Origin: CAVYGN01 sp964413265
Lineage (GTDB): Bacteria; Spirochaetota; Brevinematia; Brevinematales; JAOACQ01
Assembly (NCBI GenBank): GCA_964413265.1
Contig: CAYPRX010000088.1
Coordinates: 1-64,000 of the forward strand
Direction of reading: 5' to 3'
DNA: 64,000 nt
Shown here one piece after another: positions 18,355 through 25,970 of the stretch; position 1 is the stretch's first letter, and each line of letters begins with the position of its first letter. The position numbers and the translations under genes are program-made. A model generated the notes under the pieces. The model did no database searches, was not told the DNA's origin, and was given only the letters and a program-made list of their open reading frames with translations.

Positions 18355-18636
18355 ATGAAAGATTTTAATATCATATTGAAATCCCCGGTTTTATCTGAAA
18401 AGGCAAGCGCTTTAAAACCCATAAAGAAGTATGTTTTCGAGGTTTCAAAAGATGCAAATAAAATTGAGATTAAGAAAGCGGTTGAATCACTTTATAAGGT
18501 AAAGGTACGGAATGTGAACACCTCGATTATGCCCTCAAAATGGAAAAGGGTCAGGACGAATTACGGATATACCTCGCACTGGAAAAAAGCCGTTGTGACC
18601 CTTATTGAAGGCGATATTGACTTTTACAAAGTATAG
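18355..18636 (+). CDS. rplW: 50S ribosomal protein L23
   Basis: A 93-residue protein at the tunnel exit that docks trigger factor and SRP. The motifs are ILKSPVLSEKAS, KYVFEVSKDANKIEIKKAVE and the basic KWKRVRTNYGYTSHWKKAVVTL end. An ATG at 18355 follows a CGGAG box. It is 12 bases after rplD. Confidence 0.95.
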   Translation: MKDFNIILKSPVLSEKASALKPIKKYVFEVSKDANKIEIKKAVESLYKVKVRNVNTSIMPSKWKRVRTNYGYTSHWKKAVVTLIEGDIDFYKV

Positions 18637-18651
18637 TCGAGAGGAAAAAGT

Positions 18652-19485
18652 ATGGGATTGAAACGATATAAACCGATTACACCCGGACTGAGGCACAAGG
18701 TCAGTTCTGATTACAGTGATATTACCAAGGGATCGCCTGAAAAAAAACTGATAGGGGGTATAAAGAGGGGACGGGGAAACGGCAGGAACAGCGGAGGAAG
18801 GATAACCGTCCGTCACAGGGGCGGAGGCAACAAAAAATTTTATCGCATTATCGATTTCAAAAGGGATAAAATTGGTGTACCTGCGAAGGTCGTTGCGATT
18901 GAATATGATCCGAATAGAACCGCAAGAATCGCAATGGTCCAGTATTACGACGGTGTGAAGTCTTATATACTTGCCCCCAACGGTTTGAAGGTAGGCGATA
19001 TAATTGAGGCCGGTGATAAAATCGAAATCAGGACAGGCAATAATTTGCCGCTAAAGTCCATTCCTGTCGGCACGATCATACATAATATAGAGATTAAGCC
19101 GGGCAAGGGAGGACAGCTTGCACGTTCGGCCGGTACCCATGCGAAACTTGACGGTAAAGAGGGTAAATACGCGATCTTAAGAATGCCTTCGAATGAGATC
19201 AGGATGATACTTCTGGAATGCAGGGCAACAGTAGGAGAGGTTTCAAACGCCGACAATTCGAACTATTTCCTTGGGAAAGCAGGAGTTTCGAGGCATCTGG
19301 GCATCAGGCCTTACGTCAGGGGTGTTGCTATGAACAGCGTGGACCACCCGCATGGCGGAGGGAGGGGTAAGCAGAAGGGTTATACAACTCCTGTAAGCCC
19401 TAGCGGTGTCCCGGCTAAGGGTTATAAAACCAGGCAGGGAAGTAAAACTTCAAATAAATATATAATATCCAGAAGGAAAAAATAA
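18652..19485 (+). CDS. rplB: 50S ribosomal protein L2
   Basis: A 277-residue primary 23S-binding protein needed for subunit joining. It has GRNSGGRITVRHRGGGNKKFYR, the OB-fold and SH3-like domains, and the C-terminal VAMNSVDHPHGGGRG motif with the conserved His near the peptidyl transferase centre. Length and end are normal. It follows rplW by 15 bases. Confidence 0.97.
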   Translation: MGLKRYKPITPGLRHKVSSDYSDITKGSPEKKLIGGIKRGRGNGRNSGGRITVRHRGGGNKKFYRIIDFKRDKIGVPAKVVAIEYDPNRTARIAMVQYYDGVKSYILAPNGLKVGDIIEAGDKIEIRTGNNLPLKSIPVGTIIHNIEIKPGKGGQLARSAGTHAKLDGKEGKYAILRMPSNEIRMILLECRATVGEVSNADNSNYFLGKAGVSRHLGIRPYVRGVAMNSVDHPHGGGRGKQKGYTTPVSPSGVPAKGYKTRQGSKTSNKYIISRRKK

Positions 19486-19508
19486 CTTAAGGAAGAGGGG
19501 TTAATAGG

Positions 19509-19799
19509 ATGTCGAGATCAATTAAAAAGGGACCGTTTGTTGATTCAAAACTTTATAAGAAAGTTCTTGAAGCGCAGGAATCAGCCGATAAAAAACCTAT
19601 TAAAACCTGGTCCAGAAGATCTACGATCATTCCTGAAATGATCGGATTGACAATACAGGTATACAACGGTAAAATTTTTGTACCCTCGTTCATAGGGGAA
19701 AATATGGTTGGACATAAGCTTGGAGAGTTTTCTCCAACCCGGATATTCAGAGGGCACTCGGGGACAAAAAAAGTTGAAAAAGAAATAACACAGGAGTAA
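19509..19799 (+). CDS. rpsS: 30S ribosomal protein S19
   Basis: A 96-residue head protein that contacts S13 and the A-site finger. It begins SRSIKKGPFVDSKL and has RRSTIIPEMIGLTIQVYNGK, MVGHKLGEFSPTRIFRGHSG. An AAGAGGGG box lies upstream. Gene order rplB-rpsS-rplV is standard. Confidence 0.96.
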   Translation: MSRSIKKGPFVDSKLYKKVLEAQESADKKPIKTWSRRSTIIPEMIGLTIQVYNGKIFVPSFIGENMVGHKLGEFSPTRIFRGHSGTKKVEKEITQE

Positions 19800-19811
19800 T
19801 GGAGCTGTTAT

Positions 19812-20168
19812 ATGGATTCAAGCGCTAAGGGAAGATCTCTACGTCTATCCCCCCTTAAAATGAGAAAGGTGATTAACAAGGTAAGGGGTAAAACGGTCAA
19901 GGACGCCCTGTTTATTCTGAAATCTCTACCGAACAAGGGTGCGAAGATGGCTTACAAGGTGATATTTTCAGCAGCGGCCAATTTCAAACATAAATACCCT
20001 GAAAATGCAAATAAAGAATTAAGAGTGGAGTCTGTATATGCCGACCAGGCACCCATACTCCGCAGGATGATGCCAAGGGCGAGGGGCCGTGCGGATATTT
20101 TGAGAAAACAGTCATGTCATTTAAGCGTCAAACTCAGCAGCATTGAAGAAAATAAGGCGGAGAGGTAG
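19812..20168 (+). CDS. rplV: 50S ribosomal protein L22
   Basis: A 118-residue protein whose long hairpin lines the exit tunnel. Visible are LRLSPLKMRKVINKVRGK, the KGAKMAYKVIFSAAANFKH segment and the hairpin APILRRMMPRARGRAD with its arginine-rich tip. It ends three bases before rpsC, so translation of the two is probably linked. Confidence 0.95.
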   Translation: MDSSAKGRSLRLSPLKMRKVINKVRGKTVKDALFILKSLPNKGAKMAYKVIFSAAANFKHKYPENANKELRVESVYADQAPILRRMMPRARGRADILRKQSCHLSVKLSSIEENKAER

Positions 20169-20171
20169 AGA

Positions 20172-20810
20172 ATGGGACAGAAAGTCAACCCGATTTCATA
20201 CAGGATCGGTATAGTAAAGACCTGGGATTCGCTTTGGTACAGCGAAAAGGATTATGTCAATTATTTAATAGAAGATTTCAAAATTAGAAATTATATAATG
20301 AAAAATTATTCAAAGGCCTTTATTTCAAAGATTGAAATAAGCCGTTTTCCTCAGCTGGTGAATGTCACTATAAATTCTTCAAAGCCCGGAATTATAATAG
20401 GTAAAAAAGGATCGGAGATCGAGAATATTTCCAAAATCCTTGAAAAATTGACTTCAGGCAAGAAGGTCTCAGTTTCTGTTCGTGAGATAAAAAATCCTGA
20501 ACTTGACGCGAGTGTTACAGGACAGGACATAGCCAGGCAGATAGAGAGACGTATTTCTTATAAAAAGGCAATCAAACAGGCGATAAGAAATGCCATCAAA
20601 TCCGGCTGTAAGGGAATTAAAATCAGGATTTCTGGCCGTCTCAATGGCGCCGAAATAGCAAGAACGGAAGAGTTCAAAGAGGGTAGACTTCCTCTGTCAA
20701 CTTTAAACGCCGATATCGATTACAAGGTTAGCGAAAGCTATACTGAAATGGGTGTGATCGGTATAAAGGTCTGGATCTATAAAGAGGCTCTGGAAGGTAG
20801 GAGGAAATAA
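20172..20810 (+). CDS. rpsC: 30S ribosomal protein S3
   Basis: A 212-residue protein at the mRNA entry tunnel. It starts MGQKVNPISYRIGIVKTWDSLWY and carries a KH domain (PGIIIGKKGSEIENI), then ISGRLNGAEIARTEEFKEGRLPLSTL. The C-terminus is short compared with E. coli (233 residues). Its last base overlaps the rplP start by one nucleotide. Confidence 0.96.
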   Translation: MGQKVNPISYRIGIVKTWDSLWYSEKDYVNYLIEDFKIRNYIMKNYSKAFISKIEISRFPQLVNVTINSSKPGIIIGKKGSEIENISKILEKLTSGKKVSVSVREIKNPELDASVTGQDIARQIERRISYKKAIKQAIRNAIKSGCKGIKIRISGRLNGAEIARTEEFKEGRLPLSTLNADIDYKVSESYTEMGVIGIKVWIYKEALEGRRK

Positions 20811-21223
20811 TGCTATTTCCAAGCAGGACAAAATTTAGAAAACAGCAGAGGGGCGTTATTAAGGGTACAGCCAATAAAGGTGATCTCGTTGTCTTTGGGG
20901 AGTATGGTATTATTTCCCTTGAACCGGCCTGGATAACGGACAGACAGATTGAAGCGGCTCGCGTAGCGGTCAACAGATACCTTAAAAGAGGTGTCAAGCT
21001 ATGGGTAAAATTATTTCCCGATAAGCCCATTACGAAGAAGGGAGAGGGAGTGAGAATGGGTAAGGGAAAAGGCATGCCTGAGGGATGGGTCGCAGTAGTT
21101 AAACCAGGAAGAGTTTTATTCGAGATCTCAGGTGTTGATGAGGTTTCCGCAAAAGAAGCCTTCAGGCTGGCCTCTCACAAACTTCCGATAAAAGTTAAGT
21201 TTGTTAAGCGTCAGGAATTTTAG
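20810..21223 (+). CDS. rplP: 50S ribosomal protein L16
   Basis: A 137-residue protein at the central protuberance base that helps position A-site tRNA. It has LFPSRTKFRKQQRG, the arginine-hydroxylation-type loop region KPITKKGEGVRMGKGKGMPEGWVAVVKPG, and AKEAFRLASHKLPIKVKFV. The start overlaps the rpsC stop (TAATG arrangement), suggesting translational coupling. Confidence 0.96.
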   Translation: MLFPSRTKFRKQQRGVIKGTANKGDLVVFGEYGIISLEPAWITDRQIEAARVAVNRYLKRGVKLWVKLFPDKPITKKGEGVRMGKGKGMPEGWVAVVKPGRVLFEISGVDEVSAKEAFRLASHKLPIKVKFVKRQEF

Positions 21224-21234
21224 GAACTGATTTT

Positions 21235-21453
21235 ATGATAAAGAAAAAGATTAAAGAATTAAGGGATCTTTCGACTGCAGAACTTATAAAAATGCGTTCC
21301 GATATTCAGGGCAATATAAGGACACTTATGTTCAGGATTAAGATTGAAAGGCCTGCGAATTTAATGGAGAAAAGGAATCTAAAGGCCAAAATTGCTGTAA
21401 TAAACACAATCCTTGCAGAAAGAAACACGGATGAAGCCGTAAAAAAGGAGTAG
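21235..21453 (+). CDS. rpmC: 50S ribosomal protein L29
   Basis: A 72-residue two-helix protein at the tunnel exit beside L23. The signature KIKELRDLSTAELIKMRSDIQ and the second helix NLKAKIAVINTILAERN are clear. The C-terminal few residues are lysine/glutamate rich. It is 11 bases from rplP and 3 from rpsQ. Confidence 0.93.
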   Translation: MIKKKIKELRDLSTAELIKMRSDIQGNIRTLMFRIKIERPANLMEKRNLKAKIAVINTILAERNTDEAVKKE

Positions 21454-21456
21454 AAG

Positions 21457-21714
21457 ATGGCTGAACAGAACAAGAAAAGGACTAAAACTGGGATTGTATT
21501 AAGCGATAAAATGGATAAAACAAGGGTCATCATAGTTGAAGGAACCAAGAAACACTCTGTTTACGGCAAATTTCTTAAAATTCGCAATAAGTTCTACGCT
21601 CATGACGCCGGCAATAAAAGCAAGGTTGGGGACAAGGTCACGATTGAAGAATCTATCCCTATGAGCAAGCTCAAAAGATGGGTTGTAACCGAAATAGTGG
21701 AGAAGGCGAAATAG
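21457..21714 (+). CDS. rpsQ: 30S ribosomal protein S17
   Basis: An 85-residue OB-fold protein that binds 16S rRNA early in assembly. The motif GIVLSDKMDKTRVI is followed by KHSVYGKFLKIRNKFYAHD and the conserved SKLKRWVV near the end. A GGAG-type box overlaps the rpmC end (AAAAAGGAG). Order rpmC-rpsQ-rplN is standard. Confidence 0.95.
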   Translation: MAEQNKKRTKTGIVLSDKMDKTRVIIVEGTKKHSVYGKFLKIRNKFYAHDAGNKSKVGDKVTIEESIPMSKLKRWVVTEIVEKAK

Positions 21715-21727
21715 CCGGAGGTATTTT

Positions 21728-22096
21728 ATGATCATGCTGGGGACAAGATTGGACGTGGCCGATAATACAGGAGCCAAAATCATAGAATGTTTTCATGTTG
21801 AGGGAAGTTCTAAAAGAAGGTACGCATATATAGGAGATACTATTGTGGCTGCGGTTAAAATTGCTGTTCCTAATTCTGCCGTCAAAAAGGGGGAAGTCGT
21901 AAGGGCAGTGATAGTAAGGACAGCAAAGGAAACACGGCGGAAGGACGGTTCATATTTAAGATTTGACAGAAATTCAGCAGTTTTGATAGATAAGGACAAT
22001 GAACCACGAGGGACAAGAATTTTCGGGCCAGTTGCAAGGGAACTGAGGGATAAAAATTTTATGAAGATAGTTTCACTTGCGCCAGAAGTGTTTTAG
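21728..22096 (+). CDS. rplN: 50S ribosomal protein L14
   Basis: A 122-residue intersubunit-bridge protein. It has TRLDVADNTGAKIIECFHV, the VKKGEVVRAVIVRTAKETRRKDG loop and the C-terminal FMKIVSLAPEVF. ATG 21728 follows GCCGGAGG and gives the usual family length; ATG 21734 is an alternative two codons in. Confidence 0.95.
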   Translation: MIMLGTRLDVADNTGAKIIECFHVEGSSKRRYAYIGDTIVAAVKIAVPNSAVKKGEVVRAVIVRTAKETRRKDGSYLRFDRNSAVLIDKDNEPRGTRIFGPVARELRDKNFMKIVSLAPEVF

Positions 22097-22107
22097 GGGA
22101 TAAAAAA

Positions 22108-22419
22108 ATGGAAAAGATAAGAAAAGGAGACCAGGTAGTAGTTATCTCTGGCCGAGACAAGGGAAAAAAAGGCGAGGTAATTCAGGTCTCGAATAAAGGC
22201 GTTATGGTCAAGGGAATTTCTCTTGTAAAAAAATCGGTCAAGAAAGACCCGAAGAAGCATCCCGCCGGAGGTTATATAGAAATTGAGGCCCCGGTTAATT
22301 TATCGAATGTGATGCTTTTTTGTCCTAAATGCAATAAACCTGTGAGGACCGGGAACATAATCGATAAGAACGGCAAGAAAGTAAGGATCTGCAAGAAGTG
22401 CAGGAATATATTTGAATAG
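22108..22419 (+). CDS. rplX: 50S ribosomal protein L24
   Basis: A 103-residue assembly-initiator protein. The KOW motif (GDQVVVISGRDKGKKGEVIQV) is at the N-terminus. The C-terminal part has CPKCNKPVRTG and CKKCRNIF, which form two CxxC pairs, so a zinc-binding tail is likely. It is 12 bases after rplN. Confidence 0.95.
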   Translation: MEKIRKGDQVVVISGRDKGKKGEVIQVSNKGVMVKGISLVKKSVKKDPKKHPAGGYIEIEAPVNLSNVMLFCPKCNKPVRTGNIIDKNGKKVRICKKCRNIFE

Positions 22420-22433
22420 GCAAGAGGTTCGTG

Positions 22434-23390
22434 ATGGCTAATGAAAATACAGGAAATAAGGATAAAGAAAAAAAAACATCAAAATCCGTGAATGCGGTTA
22501 AAGGAAAAAAGGTCGCTAAATCTTCAAAGACCGCTAAGATAAAGAGTGAAGTTAAAGAAGAAAAAACCACTGTTAAAAAAACTGCGAAAAAGAAATCTTC
22601 TCCGGTGGTTAATAAGGCAGTAAAGGTTCCGGCTTCAAAGGAATTAAAGGAAAAAAAGAAAAAAAAGGAACCAGCTGCAAAAGAATTAAGAGTGGAGGAA
22701 GAAACAAAAGAAGCAAAAAAAGCAAAAGAAGCAAAGCAGCCTAAAGAAGTGAAGGAGCAAAAGGCCCAGAAGGCAATAAAAGAGTCAAAACCGGAAAAGG
22801 CGGAGGTTAAAAAGGAGGCTGCTCCAAAGAAGACTGTTTCCAAGTACTTTCCCAGGCTTAAAAAATTTTATGACAGTGAAGTTATGAATGCTCTTAAAGC
22901 ATTATATAAATACTCGACACCGATGGCTGTTCCGAAAGTGGTCAAAGTTATAATAAATATGGGAGTAGGTGAGGCTACTCAGGATAAATCTATGGTCGAT
23001 GCAGCTGTTGATGAACTTACTTTGATCGCAGCCCAGAGAGCCGTCAAAACATTCGCTAAAAAGTCGATTTCGAATTTTCATTTAAGAGAGGGAATGCCGA
23101 TAGGAGCAAGGGTCACACTCAGAGGCCCAAGGATGTTCGATTTTATTGATAAGCTTATAAGCGTTGCCCTCCCCAGGGTGAGGGATTTCAAGGGCTTGAG
23201 TTCTTCGAGTTTTGACGGAAGAGGCAATTACACTTTAGGCTTAAGGGAGCAGCTGGTTTTTCCCGAGATCAATTACGACAAGATTACCAAGATAAGAGGA
23301 ATGGATGTTACGATTGTAACTACCGCACCTAATGATGACGAGGCTTACCAGCTGCTCAAGACTCTCGGGTTCCCCTTTAAAGAAAAATAA
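22434..23390 (+). CDS. rplE: 50S ribosomal protein L5 with a long lysine-rich N-terminal extension
   Basis: The C-terminal 181 residues (from KYFPRLKKFY at residue 137) are a normal L5, the 5S rRNA-binding protein of the central protuberance. It has VPKVVKVIINMGVGEA, GARVTLRGPRMFDFIDKLI and the usual GRGNYTLGLREQLVFPEI. Residues 1-136 are a low-complexity, Lys/Glu/Ala/Val-rich stretch without hydrophobic segments, probably disordered. ATG 22434 is preferred to GTG 22431 because the AGAGG box is nearly against the GTG. No better internal start was found just before the core. Confidence 0.93.
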   Translation: MANENTGNKDKEKKTSKSVNAVKGKKVAKSSKTAKIKSEVKEEKTTVKKTAKKKSSPVVNKAVKVPASKELKEKKKKKEPAAKELRVEEETKEAKKAKEAKQPKEVKEQKAQKAIKESKPEKAEVKKEAAPKKTVSKYFPRLKKFYDSEVMNALKALYKYSTPMAVPKVVKVIINMGVGEATQDKSMVDAAVDELTLIAAQRAVKTFAKKSISNFHLREGMPIGARVTLRGPRMFDFIDKLISVALPRVRDFKGLSSSSFDGRGNYTLGLREQLVFPEINYDKITKIRGMDVTIVTTAPNDDEAYQLLKTLGFPFKEK

Positions 23391-23409
23391 AACAATCCCG
23401 GAGGGATAA

Positions 23410-23595
23410 ATGGCCAAGAAATCAATAGTAGTTAAATGGCAGAAGCCGAAAAAGTTTAAGGTCATGGAATATAATAGATGTAAACTTTGCGGAAGGCCAC
23501 GGGCGTATATAAGAGATTTCGGAATGTGCAGACTTTGCTTCAGAAAGTATGCTTCACAGGGACTGATCCCGGGTGTTATAAAGAGCAGCTGGTAG
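23410..23595 (+). CDS. rpsN: 30S ribosomal protein S14, zinc-binding type Z
   Basis: A 61-residue short S14. The two pairs CKLC and CRLC form the zinc ribbon of the C+ type, and the C-terminus FRKYASQGLIPGVIKSSW is the family signature. A GGAGGG box precedes the ATG. It lies between rplE and rpsH as in most spc operons. Confidence 0.96.
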   Translation: MAKKSIVVKWQKPKKFKVMEYNRCKLCGRPRAYIRDFGMCRLCFRKYASQGLIPGVIKSSW

Positions 23596-23617
23596 AGCAG
23601 GACAGAGAGGTTGTATT

Positions 23618-24001
23618 ATGGATATCATAGCCAATTTTTTAACAAAAATAAGGAATTCCCTTGTGAGACGGGTTGAAAGGGTTGAAGTTGCCAAATCGGG
23701 AATAATCGGCGATATATTAAATGTTATGAAAAAAGAAGGGTTTATTTCTGATTACAAGGATTCACCTGACTCGAAGTTCAGGTTCATTGTCTTTCTTAAA
23801 TTGATTAACGGTAAACCCGTCATTAACGGTTTAAAAAGGATCTCAAAACTTTCAAAAAGGGTTTATGTAAATTCAGATAATATACCTAAGGTTTATAATA
23901 ATTTGGGAATATCCATTATTTCAACTTCAAAGGGAGTACTTGCAGATAAGGAAGCAAGAGCGTTAAAAATCGGCGGAGAAGTTATCTGCAATATTTGGTA
24001 G
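23618..24001 (+). CDS. rpsH: 30S ribosomal protein S8
   Basis: A 127-residue platform protein that binds the 16S central domain and can act as the spc-operon repressor. It has FLTKIRNSLVRR near the N-terminus, GLKRISKLSKRVY in the middle and ISTSKGVLADKEARALKIGGEVICNIW at the end. It is 22 bases after rpsN and 9 before rplF. Confidence 0.95.
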   Translation: MDIIANFLTKIRNSLVRRVERVEVAKSGIIGDILNVMKKEGFISDYKDSPDSKFRFIVFLKLINGKPVINGLKRISKLSKRVYVNSDNIPKVYNNLGISIISTSKGVLADKEARALKIGGEVICNIW

Positions 24002-24010
24002 GAGTTTAAA

Positions 24011-24550
24011 ATGTCGAGATTGGCGAAAAAGCCCTTGAAAGTGCCGGAAGGGGTTAAGGTGAGGATAGAAAACGGTAAAATTTTTATAGAGGGAAAGCTC
24101 GGAAAACTTGAGCAGTCTTACAATACTGAATTTATAGATATTAAAACTGATGGAAAAGAGATTCTGATTGGGAGGAAGGGATATGAAAATACGGCCAAAG
24201 CTTACCAGGGCCTGTATTTCCGGTTATCGAGAAACCTGATCCTGGGCGTTACCGAGGGCTTTTCAAAAATCCTCAATATCCAGGGAATTGGCTACAAGTG
24301 GGAGATCAGGGGCAGGGATCTGGTCTTAAATGTCGGATATTCAAAACCTGTGATATTTAAGATCCCCGCCGGGATAAATATGAGGATAGATAATCCATCC
24401 CAGCTGATTATCAGCGGGTGTGACAAGCAGCTTGTAGGTCAGACTACAGCTGAGGTCAGGAGCATTCGCCCACCTGAACCTTACAAGGGTAAGGGAATAA
24501 GATATCTTAACGAAAGGGTCAAACTTAAAGAGGGGAAAGCCGCTAAATAA
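24011..24550 (+). CDS. rplF: 50S ribosomal protein L6
   Basis: A 179-residue protein near the sarcin-ricin loop, with two similar alpha/beta domains. Visible are VPEGVKVRIENGKIFIEGKLG in the first domain and the C-terminal signature IRPPEPYKGKGIRYLNERVKLKEGKAAK. Length is normal. A 36-base gap to rplR has no hairpin. Confidence 0.95.
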   Translation: MSRLAKKPLKVPEGVKVRIENGKIFIEGKLGKLEQSYNTEFIDIKTDGKEILIGRKGYENTAKAYQGLYFRLSRNLILGVTEGFSKILNIQGIGYKWEIRGRDLVLNVGYSKPVIFKIPAGINMRIDNPSQLIISGCDKQLVGQTTAEVRSIRPPEPYKGKGIRYLNERVKLKEGKAAK

Positions 24551-24586
24551 TAGTGGTGTTGCTAAAATGGAAGTTAAGAGGCTGTT

Positions 24587-24955
24587 ATGATAGATTTGCT
24601 TAAGAAGAAAAGAAAACGAAACGAGAAGGCGAAAAGAAGAAGCAAGGGAAGCCTTACTGTCAGCCCTGACAGGCCGAGAATGGTCGTGGACAAAACAAGG
24701 AAGTATTTATATGTCCGGGTCTTTGACGATGTTCAGAAAAAGACCCTTCTTTCATTATCTTCGATCTCAAAAGAATTGAAAGAAAAAAATCTTGGTAAAA
24801 ATATTTCGAGCGCTAAAATACTTGGCAAAGAAATCGGGCGCAAACTTAAGGAGAAAAAAATTAGGTCTGTTTGTTTTGACAGGAATGGATTCAAGTATCA
24901 TGGCAAGATAAAGGCTCTTGCAGAAGCATGCCGGGAAGAAGGTATTAAATTTTAA
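24587..24955 (+). CDS. rplR: 50S ribosomal protein L18
   Basis: A 122-residue 5S rRNA-binding protein. It has a basic N-terminus rich in Lys/Arg, then RPRMVVDKTRKYLYVRVFDD and the C-terminal VCFDRNGFKYHGKIKALAEACREEGIKF. The residue run is more diverged than its neighbours, but order and ending identify it. Confidence 0.94.
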   Translation: MIDLLKKKRKRNEKAKRRSKGSLTVSPDRPRMVVDKTRKYLYVRVFDDVQKKTLLSLSSISKELKEKNLGKNISSAKILGKEIGRKLKEKKIRSVCFDRNGFKYHGKIKALAEACREEGIKF

Positions 24956-24968
24956 GTTGGAGAATGAT

Positions 24969-25484
24969 ATGGTACCTAAGGAGAATTCAAAAAATGCCGC
25001 CGCGAGCGAATGGGGAGAAAAGGTTGTAAGCCTCCGAAGGGCTGCAAAGGTTACGACAGGAGGAAAAAGATTCCGCTTTAATGCAGTAGTTATTGTCGGC
25101 AATGGCAAGGGGATGGTGGGCCTCGGCTATGGAAAGGCGAATGAACTGGCTGATGCAATAAAAAAAGCGAAGGATAAGGCCATAAAAGCGGCCAGACCGA
25201 TAAAAATGAAAAATTCAACTATACCGCACGAAGTTACGGGAAAATTTAAAAGCGGTGTTATTTTTTTAAAACCGGCGTCTAAAGGCACAGGCGTGATCGC
25301 TGGCGGCGCTGTAAGGCCCGTTCTGGAACTGGCGGGAATACATGACGTACTGACAAAGGCATTGAGGTCGACAAATCCAGTCAATCTGGTGAAAGCGACA
25401 CTTAATGCACTTTATAATTTGATCGATGTCAATGAGATAGCTGCCAGACGCGGGAAATCGATCCAGGAACTTTTCGGGAATTAA
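24969..25484 (+). CDS. rpsE: 30S ribosomal protein S5
   Basis: A 171-residue protein of the mRNA entry and decoding region. The N-terminal dsRBD-like domain has VVSLRRAAKVTTGGKRFRF, VVIVGNGKGMVGLGYGKA and GVIFLKPASKGTGVIAGGAVR. ATG 24969 lies six bases after GGAG. The reading frame extends upstream into rplR, but a start there would be without a ribosome-binding site. rplO follows after only 14 bases, so L30 is absent from its usual place. Confidence 0.95.
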   Translation: MVPKENSKNAAASEWGEKVVSLRRAAKVTTGGKRFRFNAVVIVGNGKGMVGLGYGKANELADAIKKAKDKAIKAARPIKMKNSTIPHEVTGKFKSGVIFLKPASKGTGVIAGGAVRPVLELAGIHDVLTKALRSTNPVNLVKATLNALYNLIDVNEIAARRGKSIQELFGN

Positions 25485-25498
25485 TAGTCGGGGGAAAT

Positions 25499-25948
25499 AT
25501 GTCTTTTATTGAAATAAAACTTGATAAAAAAGCGGTCAGGGAAAGAAAAAGAAGGGGCCGCGGTCCTGGAAGCGGGAGGGGCGGCCAAAGCGGCAGGGGT
25601 GCGAAGGGCCAGAAAGCCAGGTCTGGCGGTAATATTAAGCCACGTTTCGAAGGCGGCCAGATGCCTCTTTACAGGAGGATACCGAAGAGAGGATTCCGTA
25701 ACAGGAATAAAAAAATATTTAATATTGTAAATATTTCTTCTTTGAATGTTTTTACAGATGGGCTTACTGTCGGGGTTGAGCAGCTGCTTGAAAGAGGACT
25801 TATTAATGCTAATAAATATCCGGTTAAGCTTCTCGGCGGAGGGAATCTGAAAATTAATGGGCTTAACCTGAACGTACATGCCGTTTCAAAACAGGGACGG
25901 GAGAAGATTGAGAAATCTGGCGGGAAAGTAGTTCTTATAGAGGCTTAA
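25499..25948 (+). CDS. rplO: 50S ribosomal protein L15
   Basis: A 149-residue large-subunit protein. The glycine/arginine-rich N-terminus (RGRGPGSGRGGQSGRGAKGQKARSGG in two parts) is followed by FEGGQMPLYRRIPKRGF and a C-terminal SGGKVVLIEA. It usually follows rpmD; here it follows rpsE directly. Confidence 0.95.
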   Translation: MSFIEIKLDKKAVRERKRRGRGPGSGRGGQSGRGAKGQKARSGGNIKPRFEGGQMPLYRRIPKRGFRNRNKKIFNIVNISSLNVFTDGLTVGVEQLLERGLINANKYPVKLLGGGNLKINGLNLNVHAVSKQGREKIEKSGGKVVLIEA

Positions 25949-25970
25949 ACCCCGCAAAAGGATTGGATTT

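Noticed and set aside
22325..22843. 172-residue minus-strand frame rich in Phe and Ser opposite the rplE extension
   Set aside because: It is the complement of the AAA/GAA-rich lysine tract; such tracts read as Phe/Ser on the other strand. No promoter or ribosome-binding site.
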